This document shows, piece by piece, positions 44,256 through 51,813 of a stretch of DNA of 64,000 nt (its first letter is position 1; each line of letters starts with the position of its first letter). A model generated the notes under the pieces. It saw nothing but the letters and a program-made list of their open reading frames with translations, was not told the DNA's origin and did not search any database. Source of the DNA: Streptomyces sp. TLI_053 (GTDB lineage Bacteria > Actinomycetota > Actinomycetes > Streptomycetales > Streptomycetaceae); assembly GCF_900105395.1 (NCBI RefSeq), contig NZ_LT629775.1:2498501-2562500 (forward strand), written 5' to 3'. The position numbers were made by a program, and so were the translations under genes.

Positions 44256-44855
44256 GTGGTCTCCCCGATCATCACTCCCGACGGTTCCCCGGTCCGGGGC
44301 CCGCTCGGCATGCTCGCCAAGGCCGCCTGGCAGGTGCTGCTGCTCGCCGGGCTGGTCTCGCTCGCGCTCGGGATCATCGTGTTCGTCTGGCCGAAGCAGA
44401 CGCTGTGGGTGGTCGGCGTGCTGTTCGGCCTCTATCTGCTGGTCATCGGCATCGTCCAGCTGGTCGCCGCGTTCGGCACCCACGGCAGCACCGCGATGCG
44501 GGTGCTGGCCTTCATCAGCGGCGCACTCTGCGTACTGCTGGGCCTGCTGTGCTTCCGCAGCGCGGCGCAGTCGTTGCTGCTGCTGGCGATCTGGATCGGC
44601 ATCGGCTGGCTGTTCCGCGGTATCACGCAGTTGGTCGCCGCGCTCTCGGACGAGACGATGCCGGCCCGCGGCTGGCAGGCCTTCGCCGGTGCGGCGAACA
44701 CGCTGGCCGGGGTGCTGCTGATGGTCTGGCCGGTCGGCTCGATCAAGGCACTGACGGTGCTGGCCGGGTGCTGGCTGCTGTTCCTGGGGCTGGTCGAGAT
44801 CGTGACGGCCCTCCAGGTGCGCAGTTCCGCGAAGCAGATCCCGTCAGGCGTCTGA
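44256..44855 (+). CDS. HdeD-family (DUF308) membrane protein
   Basis: A 199-aa protein with six TM helices in three repeated pairs, the HdeD/DUF308 pattern: LVSLALGIIVFVWPKQTLWV, then ISGALCVLLGLLCF and LAGVLLMVWPVGSIKALTVL. The family is linked with acid resistance in enterobacteria; the role in actinomycetes is not settled. AGGAGG lies seven bases before the GTG at 44256. Divergent from the RCK protein. Confidence 0.88.
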   Translation: MVSPIITPDGSPVRGPLGMLAKAAWQVLLLAGLVSLALGIIVFVWPKQTLWVVGVLFGLYLLVIGIVQLVAAFGTHGSTAMRVLAFISGALCVLLGLLCFRSAAQSLLLLAIWIGIGWLFRGITQLVAALSDETMPARGWQAFAGAANTLAGVLLMVWPVGSIKALTVLAGCWLLFLGLVEIVTALQVRSSAKQIPSGV

Positions 44856-44924
44856 CGAGGCGACGGCGGCACGGCGGGACGACAGGGCGACAGGGCGACA
44901 GGGCAGCGGGACGACAGGACAGCA

Positions 44925-44950
44925 CGACGGCGGGCCCGGGCCCGCCGTCG
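44925..44950. terminator. Palindromic terminator between hdeD-like and CoA-transferase genes
   Basis: cgacggcgggccc (44925-44937) and gggcccgccgtcg (44938-44950) form a perfect 26-base palindrome between converging stops. Bases 44881-44905 before it repeat gacagggc three times. Confidence 0.75.
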
Positions 44951-44962
44951 GCGCGTCGGGCG

Positions 44963-46441
44963 TCAGCGCCAGACCGGGGCGTCCGTGCCCCACCGGCCCG
45001 GCGGGCGGGACCAGTCCGCCGGGGCGCCCGCGTAGCCGATGGGCGGGCGGGCGTGGCGGAGCCGGCCGTGGGCCGACCCTTCGGTCTCGGTGATCCACCG
45101 GGCCGGGTCGTAGGGCTCCTCGTTCGGCAGGACGTGCGGGTCTGCGGTGGGGGCGATGCCTTCCAGCAGCCAGCAGGCGGTACCGGCCAGGGAGTAGCGC
45201 AGGTGGCGGCTCCCCGGCCGGCCGGTGCGCTGCTCGGTGAGGGCGCGCAGGACCCCGGCCGCGATCAGGTAGCCGGTGCCGTGGTCGAGGGCCTGGGCGG
45301 GCAGGACACCGGGACGGCCGTCGGCGCCCGCCTCGACGACGGCGATGCCGCAGCCCGCCTGGACCAGGCTGTCGAAGCCCCGGCGTCCGCTCCACGGGCC
45401 GGTCCACCCCCAGGCGTTCAGCTCGACCACCACCAGGCCCGGCCGACGGGCGAGCACCTCGTCGGGGGCGAGGCCGTACCCGTCGAGGGCGCCGGGGCGG
45501 TAGCCGGTGACGACGACGTCGGCGGTGGCGAGCAGGTCCTCGAACACGGCCCGGTCGGCCGGAGCCGCGAGGTCGAGGCGGGTGGAGCGCTTGCCGAAGC
45601 CGGTGTCGGCGTGGGCGTCCTCGGCCTCGGGCAGGCCGGGCGCATCGACCCGCAGCACGTCGGCGCCGAGCAGGGCGAGGGTGCGGGTGGCGACCGGTCC
45701 GGCGATGACCCGGGTGAGGTCGAGGACACGGATCCCGTCGGCCGGCAGGCCGGCGGGGGCCAGGGGACGGGGCGCGGCCTCGTCGACGGTCCGGCGTTCG
45801 ACCAGTGGCAGGGCCAGCTCCCGGACCGGTGCGACCGCGACGGCGAGCGCTCCCGCCGCGTACGCGCGCTCCTGGACGACAGCGGCCGGCTGTTCGCCCA
45901 GCACGGCGGCGAGCCGTTCGGGCCCGGTGCCGACGGGCAGGCCGAGGGCGGTGAGCAGCCGGTCCCGGTGGTGGGGGTAGTTGGCGTGGGTGCGCAGCCA
46001 GCCGTCGGCGGTCTGCCAGAAGCCCGAGAGCGGCGCGAAGGCGACCGGGGCGCGGCCGTCGATCCGCAGGTGGCGTTCGCTGACGAAGGCCGTGGCGACG
46101 GCGCCCTGGTCGATCCGGACCTCGGCCACCGTGCCGGCGGACCCCGCACCACCGGACCCCGAAGCACCCGACCCCGGGCCGCCCGAGCGCAGCGCGGCCA
46201 ATTCGGCGGCGGCCAGCGAACAGGCGGCCACGGTGGCCCGGGCCAGCCGCCGCACGGGCAGCCGGGAGGGCAGCACCGCGTCCGGGCCGTGGAAGGAGAC
46301 CCGGTCCAGCAACGCGGCCGGTCCGCCGAGCGCGGTCCAGGCGTCGGCGGTGGGCCCGTCGACGCCGGGCGGCGGCGCGTCGGCGGGGACGGGACCGGAG
46401 ACGGGGTCGGGGGCCGGGGCGGGGAGCGAACGGTCGGTCAT
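44963..46441 (-). CDS. Family III CoA-transferase (CaiB/BaiF type)
   Basis: A 492-aa family III CoA-transferase, longer than the usual 400 aa because of an N-terminal Pro/Ala tail and an extra N-terminal segment. Family stretches: IRVLDLTRVIAGPVATRTLA, DVVVTGYRPGALDGYGL, NAWGWTGPWSGRRGFDSLVQ and PAQALDHGTGYLIAAGVLRA. It moves CoA between acids or racemises 2-methylacyl-CoA. It follows the P450 gene on the same strand after 136 bases, suggesting joint work on an oxidised lipid or steroid side chain. ATG 46441 lacks a clear ribosome site. Confidence 0.82.
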   Translation of the reverse strand: MTDRSLPAPAPDPVSGPVPADAPPPGVDGPTADAWTALGGPAALLDRVSFHGPDAVLPSRLPVRRLARATVAACSLAAAELAALRSGGPGSGASGSGGAGSAGTVAEVRIDQGAVATAFVSERHLRIDGRAPVAFAPLSGFWQTADGWLRTHANYPHHRDRLLTALGLPVGTGPERLAAVLGEQPAAVVQERAYAAGALAVAVAPVRELALPLVERRTVDEAAPRPLAPAGLPADGIRVLDLTRVIAGPVATRTLALLGADVLRVDAPGLPEAEDAHADTGFGKRSTRLDLAAPADRAVFEDLLATADVVVTGYRPGALDGYGLAPDEVLARRPGLVVVELNAWGWTGPWSGRRGFDSLVQAGCGIAVVEAGADGRPGVLPAQALDHGTGYLIAAGVLRALTEQRTGRPGSRHLRYSLAGTACWLLEGIAPTADPHVLPNEEPYDPARWITETEGSAHGRLRHARPPIGYAGAPADWSRPPGRWGTDAPVWR

Positions 46442-46577
46442 GTCGGCATTGTGCGCGCCGACCTGGGCGGTCGCAGTGACCTCGGCCACCTTCCGACGTG
46501 TCCCGGCGGTGCGCCTGGCGCGGGGCCGACGGGGCAGAACCGGACCATAAGCGGGTCGGCAGCAGGTCGGCAACGGG

Positions 46578-47951
46578 TCAGAAGGTGAACCGGAGCGCGC
46601 GGACCCGGTGGTCGAAGCTGGACGGCGCGATTTCCGGTTCGCCGACCGACCGGGCCTCGGGGAGCCGGGTGAACAGCTCCCGGTAGAGCACTTTCATCTC
46701 CTGACGGGCGAGGTGAGCGCCGACGCAGTAGTGCGGCCCGCCCCCGCCGAAGCCCAGGTGCGGGTTGGGGGTGCGGGTGATGTCGAAGGCCCCGGGGTCG
46801 GCGAACACGGTCTCGTCGTGGTTGGCGGAGCCGTAGTAGAGCACCACCTTCTCGCCCGCCCGCAGCAGCGGGCCGTCCGGGCCGCCGAGCCGGTGGTCGA
46901 CGGCCAGGGTGCGGCGGAACTGGATGATCGGCGTGGAGTGGCGGACGATCTCGTCGACCGCGCCGCCGAGGTGCCGGTCGAGGTCGCCGAGCAGCAGGGC
47001 GCGCTGGCCGGGGTGGACGGTGAGCAGGTGGAGGCCGTGGGCGAGGGCGTTGCGGGTGGTCTCGACACCGGCGACGAGCAGGAGGGAGAAGAAGGCGCCG
47101 AGTTCGCGGCCGGTGAGGCGGCGGCCGTCGACGTCGGCGGTGACCAGGGCGGAGATCAGGTCGTCGGCGGGGCGGCGGCGGCGCTCCCGGCCGAGGGCGG
47201 CCACCGTGCCCTGCATCCGGGCCAGTGCCCGCAGTCCGCGGCCGGGCGTCCGGAGGCGCTGGAGCAGCGGGCGCGCGACGCCGGTGTGCTCGGAGGCGTG
47301 GTTGACCTGGTCGAGAATGACGCGGCGGATTTCGGCCGGAATGCCCATCATGTCGCAGATCACCCGGAAGGGGAGTTCGGCGGCCACCGCGTTGACGAAG
47401 TCCGGGGGGCGCTCGTGCTCGACCCGGTCGACCAGTTCGGTGGCGACCCGGCGGATGTCCGCCTCCACCCGGGAGAGCAGGCGCGGCGTGAAGGCGCGGG
47501 AGACGATCCGGCGCAGCTGGGCGTGCCGGGGGTCGTCCAGGTTCACCATCGAGTCCCCGAACAGGAGGCGGACCCAGCGGGCGGGTTCGGGCGTGGTGAC
47601 GCCCGGTCCGCTGAGGAAGACGCCGGGGGTACGGCTGGCCTCGACCACGTCCGCGTGCCGGACCAGGGCGTGGAAGCCCTGGTCGCGGCCACCCCGGCCC
47701 GGACCGGCACCGAAGCGGGCGGGGGCGGGGAGGCGGCGCAGTTCGGCGAAGGCGGCGGCCCGGGCCGGGGCGGGCAGCCGCCAGAAGGCCGGATCCGCGA
47801 GGTCGACGCCCTCCGGCCGGTCGACGGCGGTCGCGGAGCCGCCGCCCGCGCTCCCGGGCCGGACGTCCGCCCCGGACCGGACGTCCGCGGCCGCTCCGGC
47901 CGTCGCGCCGCCGGCCGTGGTCGCACCGGCGCCGGATGCGGTGGTGCCCAT
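46578..47951 (-). CDS. Cytochrome P450, steroid/acyl side-chain hydroxylase-like
   Basis: A 457-aa P450 with canonical I-helix LLVAGVETTRNALAHG, ExxR in DEIVRHS and heme loop LGFGGGGPHYCVGAHLARQE. The GGGGPHYC form is typical of the CYP124/125/142 group of mycobacteria and relatives, which oxidise branched lipid or sterol tails; assignment to that group is tentative. The first 45 residues are low-complexity Ala/Gly/Thr. AGGAGG precedes the ATG at 47951. The downstream CoA-transferase supports a catabolic rather than biosynthetic role. Confidence 0.88.
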   Translation of the reverse strand: MGTTASGAGATTAGGATAGAAADVRSGADVRPGSAGGGSATAVDRPEGVDLADPAFWRLPAPARAAAFAELRRLPAPARFGAGPGRGGRDQGFHALVRHADVVEASRTPGVFLSGPGVTTPEPARWVRLLFGDSMVNLDDPRHAQLRRIVSRAFTPRLLSRVEADIRRVATELVDRVEHERPPDFVNAVAAELPFRVICDMMGIPAEIRRVILDQVNHASEHTGVARPLLQRLRTPGRGLRALARMQGTVAALGRERRRRPADDLISALVTADVDGRRLTGRELGAFFSLLLVAGVETTRNALAHGLHLLTVHPGQRALLLGDLDRHLGGAVDEIVRHSTPIIQFRRTLAVDHRLGGPDGPLLRAGEKVVLYYGSANHDETVFADPGAFDITRTPNPHLGFGGGGPHYCVGAHLARQEMKVLYRELFTRLPEARSVGEPEIAPSSFDHRVRALRFTF

Positions 47952-48307
47952 CCCGGGCCTCCTGTCCCTGTCGCTCCCGTGTGCGCGGGATCACAGTGTG
48001 TGAGGTCACATTCAGTGCGTATCGGAACGAAGCTGTCAAACCGATATGACGGCATGAATAGCATCTTCCGGGACCAGTCGGGCGCGGGTCGGGCCTCCGT
48101 CCCGCCCCGGACCGTCGGGATCCGGCCACCGCGTGACACCCGCGTGACACCCCTCCCGTACCGGACGCCCCGGTGGCGCCGGAGGTGTCGGTGCCCGAAC
48201 GGCCTGCCTCGCCGGGACCCGCCCGAGGTGCCCGGACGTGCCGTCACAGGGGTGGAACCGGCCAATAGCGGAGGGTGCGGTACTGGTCGGCGGAGGCGAG
48301 TGCGACG
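47952..48307. other. 356-base divergent regulatory gap with TCACA/TGTGA dyads
   Basis: This gap separates the P450 gene (minus) and the His/Met-rich membrane protein gene (plus). At 47991-48010 overlapping dyads read tcaca-gtg-tgtga-gg-tcaca. Farther on, tatcgg (48020-48025) and ccgata (48041-48046) form another weak inverted repeat. These are candidate operators; no coding frame was seen. Confidence 0.45.
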
Positions 48308-49174
48308 ATGAGTGTCATCGTGATGACCGACCGGATCCGCTCGCTGCGCGCCGTGGTCTTCGCCGCGCTCTGCGTGGCGCTGGCCGCCACGGCGCACGTC
48401 TCCATGTCCGGTTCCGGGGTTTCGGCTCCCGTCCTCGCCGGCGCGTTCGGTCTCGTCCTCGGCCTCACCTGGTTGCTGGCCGGCCGGCGTCGCGGGCTCA
48501 CGGTGATCAGCCTCTGGATGGTGGCGGCGCAGACCGCCCTGCACCTGACCTTCGAACAGGCGGGCACGCTGTTCGCCGGTGGCGGCGCGGCCCGCGTTCC
48601 ACCGACGGACTGGGCCTCGCTCCTGTTGTGCAATCCGGACGCGGCACCCACCGGGGTGACGCCCGACGACCTGGCCGTGATGGCCGGGCTCGATCCGGAC
48701 GTCCCGCCGGCCGGTGTGCAGGCCGCGACCGCCGCGCACCACGCGCACGGCGCGGCGGCGGCACCGGCCCTCCCGTCCGGATCGGGCGCGGGGGTGACCG
48801 GCCAGAGCATGACCGGTCAGAGCGTGGCCGGTCAGGGCATGGGCGGCCACGGCACGGGCGGACACGACATGGCCGCGCACGGCATGTCCACCGGCATGAT
48901 CGCCGCCCACGTGCTCGCCGCGCTCGCGTGCGCGCTGCTGCTCTGGCGCGGCGAGACCGCGCTGGTGCGGCTGTTCGACCTGCTCGGCGCACTGGGCGCG
49001 GTACTGGCCGGGGCGCTGCTCGCACCGCTGCTGGCCCTGTTCGGCCGGCCCGCCGGGTACCGGCCGCCGGGAGCGCCGAGACCCGTCGGCAGCCGGACCA
49101 GGCTGCCGCGGCTGGTGCTGCTCTCGCACGCCCTGGTGAGGCGCGGGCCGCCCCGCGCGGTGTTCGCCCGCTGA
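48308..49174 (+). CDS. Membrane protein with a His/Met-rich loop
   Basis: A 288-aa protein with about five or six TM helices (AVVFAALCVALAATAHVSM, APVLAGAFGLVLGLTWLLA, MIAAHVLAALACALLLW, LLGALGAVLAGALLAPLLAL). A long loop between them carries HHAHGAAAAP, MTGQSVAGQGMGGHG and HDMAAHGMSTG, a composition seen in copper-handling proteins. The role in metal binding is inference. ATG 48308 has GGAGGCGAG upstream; ATG 48323 is an alternative. Stand-alone. Confidence 0.68.
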   Translation: MSVIVMTDRIRSLRAVVFAALCVALAATAHVSMSGSGVSAPVLAGAFGLVLGLTWLLAGRRRGLTVISLWMVAAQTALHLTFEQAGTLFAGGGAARVPPTDWASLLLCNPDAAPTGVTPDDLAVMAGLDPDVPPAGVQAATAAHHAHGAAAAPALPSGSGAGVTGQSMTGQSVAGQGMGGHGTGGHDMAAHGMSTGMIAAHVLAALACALLLWRGETALVRLFDLLGALGAVLAGALLAPLLALFGRPAGYRPPGAPRPVGSRTRLPRLVLLSHALVRRGPPRAVFAR

Positions 49175-49635
49175 CGCGCCCTCCGCCCCCGGACACCGCC
49201 GGTGTCCCGAAGCGGTGGGCAGGTCGCCCCGCGCCGCAGCCGCGCCGCCGGGTACCGCCGCCCGTCCCGGACGACCCCGACCGACCGCGGACCACCGCAC
49301 CGCCCTGCCGTCGCACCGACCCGCCCAGCCCCGCACCTTCTGCCGGAGGCCGGGCCGGGAACGGGACCGACGACCACGGACGGCGGCGGAGGCCGCCGGA
49401 GGCGGGCGACCCAGGAACGGCGCGCCGCCGGTACCGACGGACGCCGCCCGCGCGACCGGGGCCCGGGCCCGTGCGCGCCGACCGTTCCGCCGTTCCACCG
49501 GCCGGGGCTCCGGACGCGCGGCCGCCCACCGATGCCGACGGTTCCGCCCGCAGCGGGACCGCACCACCGTCTTCCCCTCGGGACTCCTCCATGTCTCACT
49601 TCGACGGCGCACCGGTCCGAACCGGCGCCACCGTC
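49175..49635. other. 461-base gap without a supported gene
   Basis: The gap lies between the membrane protein stop and the anti-sigma gene stop (convergent). Several frames are open on both strands but none has a ribosome site, a family motif or streptomycete-like third-position bias. No strong hairpin was recognised. Confidence 0.45.
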
Positions 49636-49995
49636 CTACCGCGTCCGCCCGTCGTCCCCCTGCCCGGGACGGCCCTCCACCCCGGCGGCGGCCCCGCCGC
49701 CGGGCCGCACCCGGTCCGGCTCCGCGCCGCCCTCGGGCTCGGCGCCACCCGCCGGCTCGGCGACTCCCTCCGGCTCCGCGCCGAGGCGGGTGAGGAGCCG
49801 CGCCGTCCACTGCGCCGACGGGTCGCCGCCGCTCCGGTCGGCGAGCAGCGGTCCGCGCAGCCGCTCCGCCCGCTCCAGCCAGTCCCGGCAGACCGCGCAG
49901 CGCGCGACGTGCTTGTCCAGTCGACGGTCCGGCACACCGGCCGGCTCACCGTCGAGGCGGGCCGACAGAGCGGTACGGAGTTGCTCGCATCTCAT
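49636..49995 (-). CDS. Zinc-finger anti-sigma factor
   Basis: A 119-aa protein with the zf-HC2 anti-sigma motif H-x3-C-x2-C (LDKHVARCAVCRDWLERAER) near residues 27-46. No TM segment follows, so it is a soluble anti-sigma. The C-terminal half is Gly/Glu/Pro-rich with EPEGVAEPAGGAEPEGGAEP-like repeats. It is divergent from the ECF sigma gene across only 58 bases. That is unusual because such pairs are normally co-directional. ATG 49995 has a weak ribosome site. Confidence 0.82.
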   Translation of the reverse strand: MRCEQLRTALSARLDGEPAGVPDRRLDKHVARCAVCRDWLERAERLRGPLLADRSGGDPSAQWTARLLTRLGAEPEGVAEPAGGAEPEGGAEPDRVRPGGGAAAGVEGRPGQGDDGRTR

Positions 49996-50053
49996 ATGAC
50001 CATCGTCCCGCACCTTCTTCGAGGTGGGACCGTCCGGGTAGGAGGCCGCCGCC

Positions 50054-50641
50054 GTGGATGACGAGCAGCTGACCGCCCTCGCCCTGGCCGCCCGCGAAGG
50101 GCGGTCCGCCGACGTCGAAGCCTTCGTCCGGGCCACCCAGCGGGACGTGTGGCGGTTCGTCGCCCACCTCACCGACGTGCAGTCCGCCGACGACCTCGCC
50201 CAGGAGACCTTCCTGCGCGCCCTGCGCAGCCTGCCCGGGTTCGCCGGGCGCTCCTCGGCCCGGACCTGGCTGCTGTCGATCGCCCGCCGGACCGTCATCG
50301 ACCGCTACCGCACCGCCGCCGCCCGCCCGCGCTGCGCGGCGCTGCCGGACTGGCAGGAGGCCGCCGAGCGGCAGGGCACCACGCCCGCCGCGGGCTTCGA
50401 GGACGGCGTGGCGCTCGGCGACCTGCTGGACCGGGTGCCCGCGCAACGCCGGGAGGCCTTCGTGCTCACCCAGGTGGTCGGGCTGAGCTACGCCGAGGCC
50501 GCCGAGGTGGCCGGCTGCCCGGTCGGCACCGTCCGCTCCCGGGTCGCCCGGGCCCGCGAGGAACTGATCGCCCGCCTGCGGGCCGCCGAGGCCGGGGAGC
50601 CGGCCCCGGGCGCGACGGCGGAACTGGCGGCCGCCTGCTGA
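50054..50641 (+). CDS. ECF-family RNA polymerase sigma factor
   Basis: A 195-aa sigma-70 family protein with region 2 (FVRATQRDVWRFVAHLTDVQ, DDLAQETFLRALRSLPGF) and region 4 (VPAQRREAFVLTQVVGLSYA, GCPVGTVRSRVARAREELIA). AGGAGG precedes the GTG at 50054. The divergent zinc-finger protein is its likely inhibitor, perhaps redox- or metal-responsive. Target promoters were not identified. The 58-base shared gap must carry both promoters. Confidence 0.92.
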   Translation: MDDEQLTALALAAREGRSADVEAFVRATQRDVWRFVAHLTDVQSADDLAQETFLRALRSLPGFAGRSSARTWLLSIARRTVIDRYRTAAARPRCAALPDWQEAAERQGTTPAAGFEDGVALGDLLDRVPAQRREAFVLTQVVGLSYAEAAEVAGCPVGTVRSRVARAREELIARLRAAEAGEPAPGATAELAAAC

Positions 50642-50656
50642 GCGGCGCGCCAGGAC

Positions 50657-50706
50657 CGCCGGACGGCGGGTGACGGATCCCGGGATCCGTCACCCGCCGT
50701 CCGGCG
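50657..50706. terminator. Perfect 50-base palindromic terminator
   Basis: Bases 50657-50681 and 50682-50706 are exact reverse complements, a 25-bp inverted repeat without spacer and the longest in the window. It lies between the converging ECF sigma (50641) and methyltransferase (50774) genes. Confidence 0.88.
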
Positions 50707-50773
50707 TACTCCTGCCGTCCGCGTGCCCCCCGACCGGCGTGTTCCCTCCGCCCGGCGTGCCCCGGCCGCCCGG

Positions 50774-51511
50774 TCAGGCGCCGGCCGCCGGGCGGCGCGC
50801 CAGGAAGACGAACTCCTTCCCCGGACGGTCCGGCGCCTCCCGCACCTCCGTCACGACGAACCCCTGCGCCGCCAGCTCGCCCTCGACCTCCTCCCGCTCC
50901 CGGAAGCGCAGCGTCGAGTCCGAGGTCAGCACCTGACCGTCCGCGGCGAAGACGAAGGTCCACCGGAACGTCACCAGCGGCCCGTCCACCCCGGTCACCC
51001 GCACCCAGCTCTCGACCGCGCCGACGCCCGGGAGCTCCGTCACCCGGTGGGACTTCTCCCGGGTCCAGTCCTCCCAGGCGCGCGCGGCCGGGTCACGGGT
51101 CTCGAAGAGCAGATGGCCGCCGGGCCGCAGTGCCTCGAAGGCCCCGCGCAGCGTGCGCCGCCAGGCCGCCGGGCCGGCGATCGCCTGGGCGACGTTGGCG
51201 GTCATCGTCACCAGGTCGACCCGCAGTGGCGGGAGGTCCGCGGCGTCGCCGTGGAGCCAGCGCACCCGCCCGCCGCCCGGCTTGGCCCGGGCCACGTCCA
51301 GCGAGGCCCGGGCGGGATCGACACCGACCACCTCGACCCCGCGGTCGGCCAGGAGGAGCGCGAACACCCCCGTCCCGCAGCCGATGTCCAGCACCCGGCG
51401 GGCGCCCAGCTCTCCGGCCAGCCGGAGGTAGGGGTCGAGATCTCCCCGGTCGGGGTCGAGCGGGTCGTAGATCGCGGCCAGCCTGGGATGTCCGAAGCAT
51501 TCGTCAGCCAT
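50774..51511 (-). CDS. Class I SAM-dependent methyltransferase
   Basis: A 245-aa methyltransferase: RLAAIYDPLDPDRGDLDPYL at the N-terminus, SAM motif I ARRVLDIGCGTGVFALLLAD, motif II VVGVDPARASLDVA and a C-terminal beta region FRWTFVFAADGQVLTSDST. The MADECFGHP start at 51511 is used; an ATG at 51523 would add four residues. Ribosome sites are weak for both. The substrate is unknown. Divergent from the isonitrile cluster. Confidence 0.85.
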   Translation of the reverse strand: MADECFGHPRLAAIYDPLDPDRGDLDPYLRLAGELGARRVLDIGCGTGVFALLLADRGVEVVGVDPARASLDVARAKPGGGRVRWLHGDAADLPPLRVDLVTMTANVAQAIAGPAAWRRTLRGAFEALRPGGHLLFETRDPAARAWEDWTREKSHRVTELPGVGAVESWVRVTGVDGPLVTFRWTFVFAADGQVLTSDSTLRFREREEVEGELAAQGFVVTEVREAPDRPGKEFVFLARRPAAGA

Positions 51512-51813
51512 GCACTCGAACATATGACGGTGCGGACCCGACGCGGGCGGCAACGGCACAGGCCGCCCGCCGGGAGCCGGCGGCGGGCCATGGGCAACGC
51601 CGCACAGCCGGCAGCCCACAGCCGGCAGCGCACAGCCGGCAGCGCACAGCGGGCAGCGGGCAGCGGGCAGGATCGGCCACCGTGGGCATGATCCGGCCAA
51701 GCCTGAAAAATCCCCCACCTGTTCGGAACTCGAGCCGGGGTGTCTCCGACTGCTGTACCGGACGCCGCCGCCGAGGTGGTGTCCGGACAGCGCGGGGGAA
51801 CGGAGGATGACCG
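51512..51813. other. 302-base divergent region before the isonitrile cluster
   Basis: It holds the tandem repeat at 51603-51672 and the leader of the MFS gene. Bases 51690-51760 are less GC-rich (catgatccggccaagcctga, then aaaaatccccc) and may contain the cluster promoter. No gene was seen. Confidence 0.45.
51603..51672. repeat. 14-base tandem repeat, then 7-base units
   Basis: cacagccggcagcg and close variants occur four times (51603-51658), followed by shorter gggcagc units. The repeat lies in the divergent gap upstream of the isonitrile cluster and is likely a slippage-variable tract. Confidence 0.7.

Noticed and set aside
49202..49999. Plus-strand 265-aa open frame
   Set aside because: Pro/Arg/Thr-rich shadow. 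Its 3' part is antisense to the zinc-finger anti-sigma gene, which has a recognisable H-x3-C-x2-C motif.
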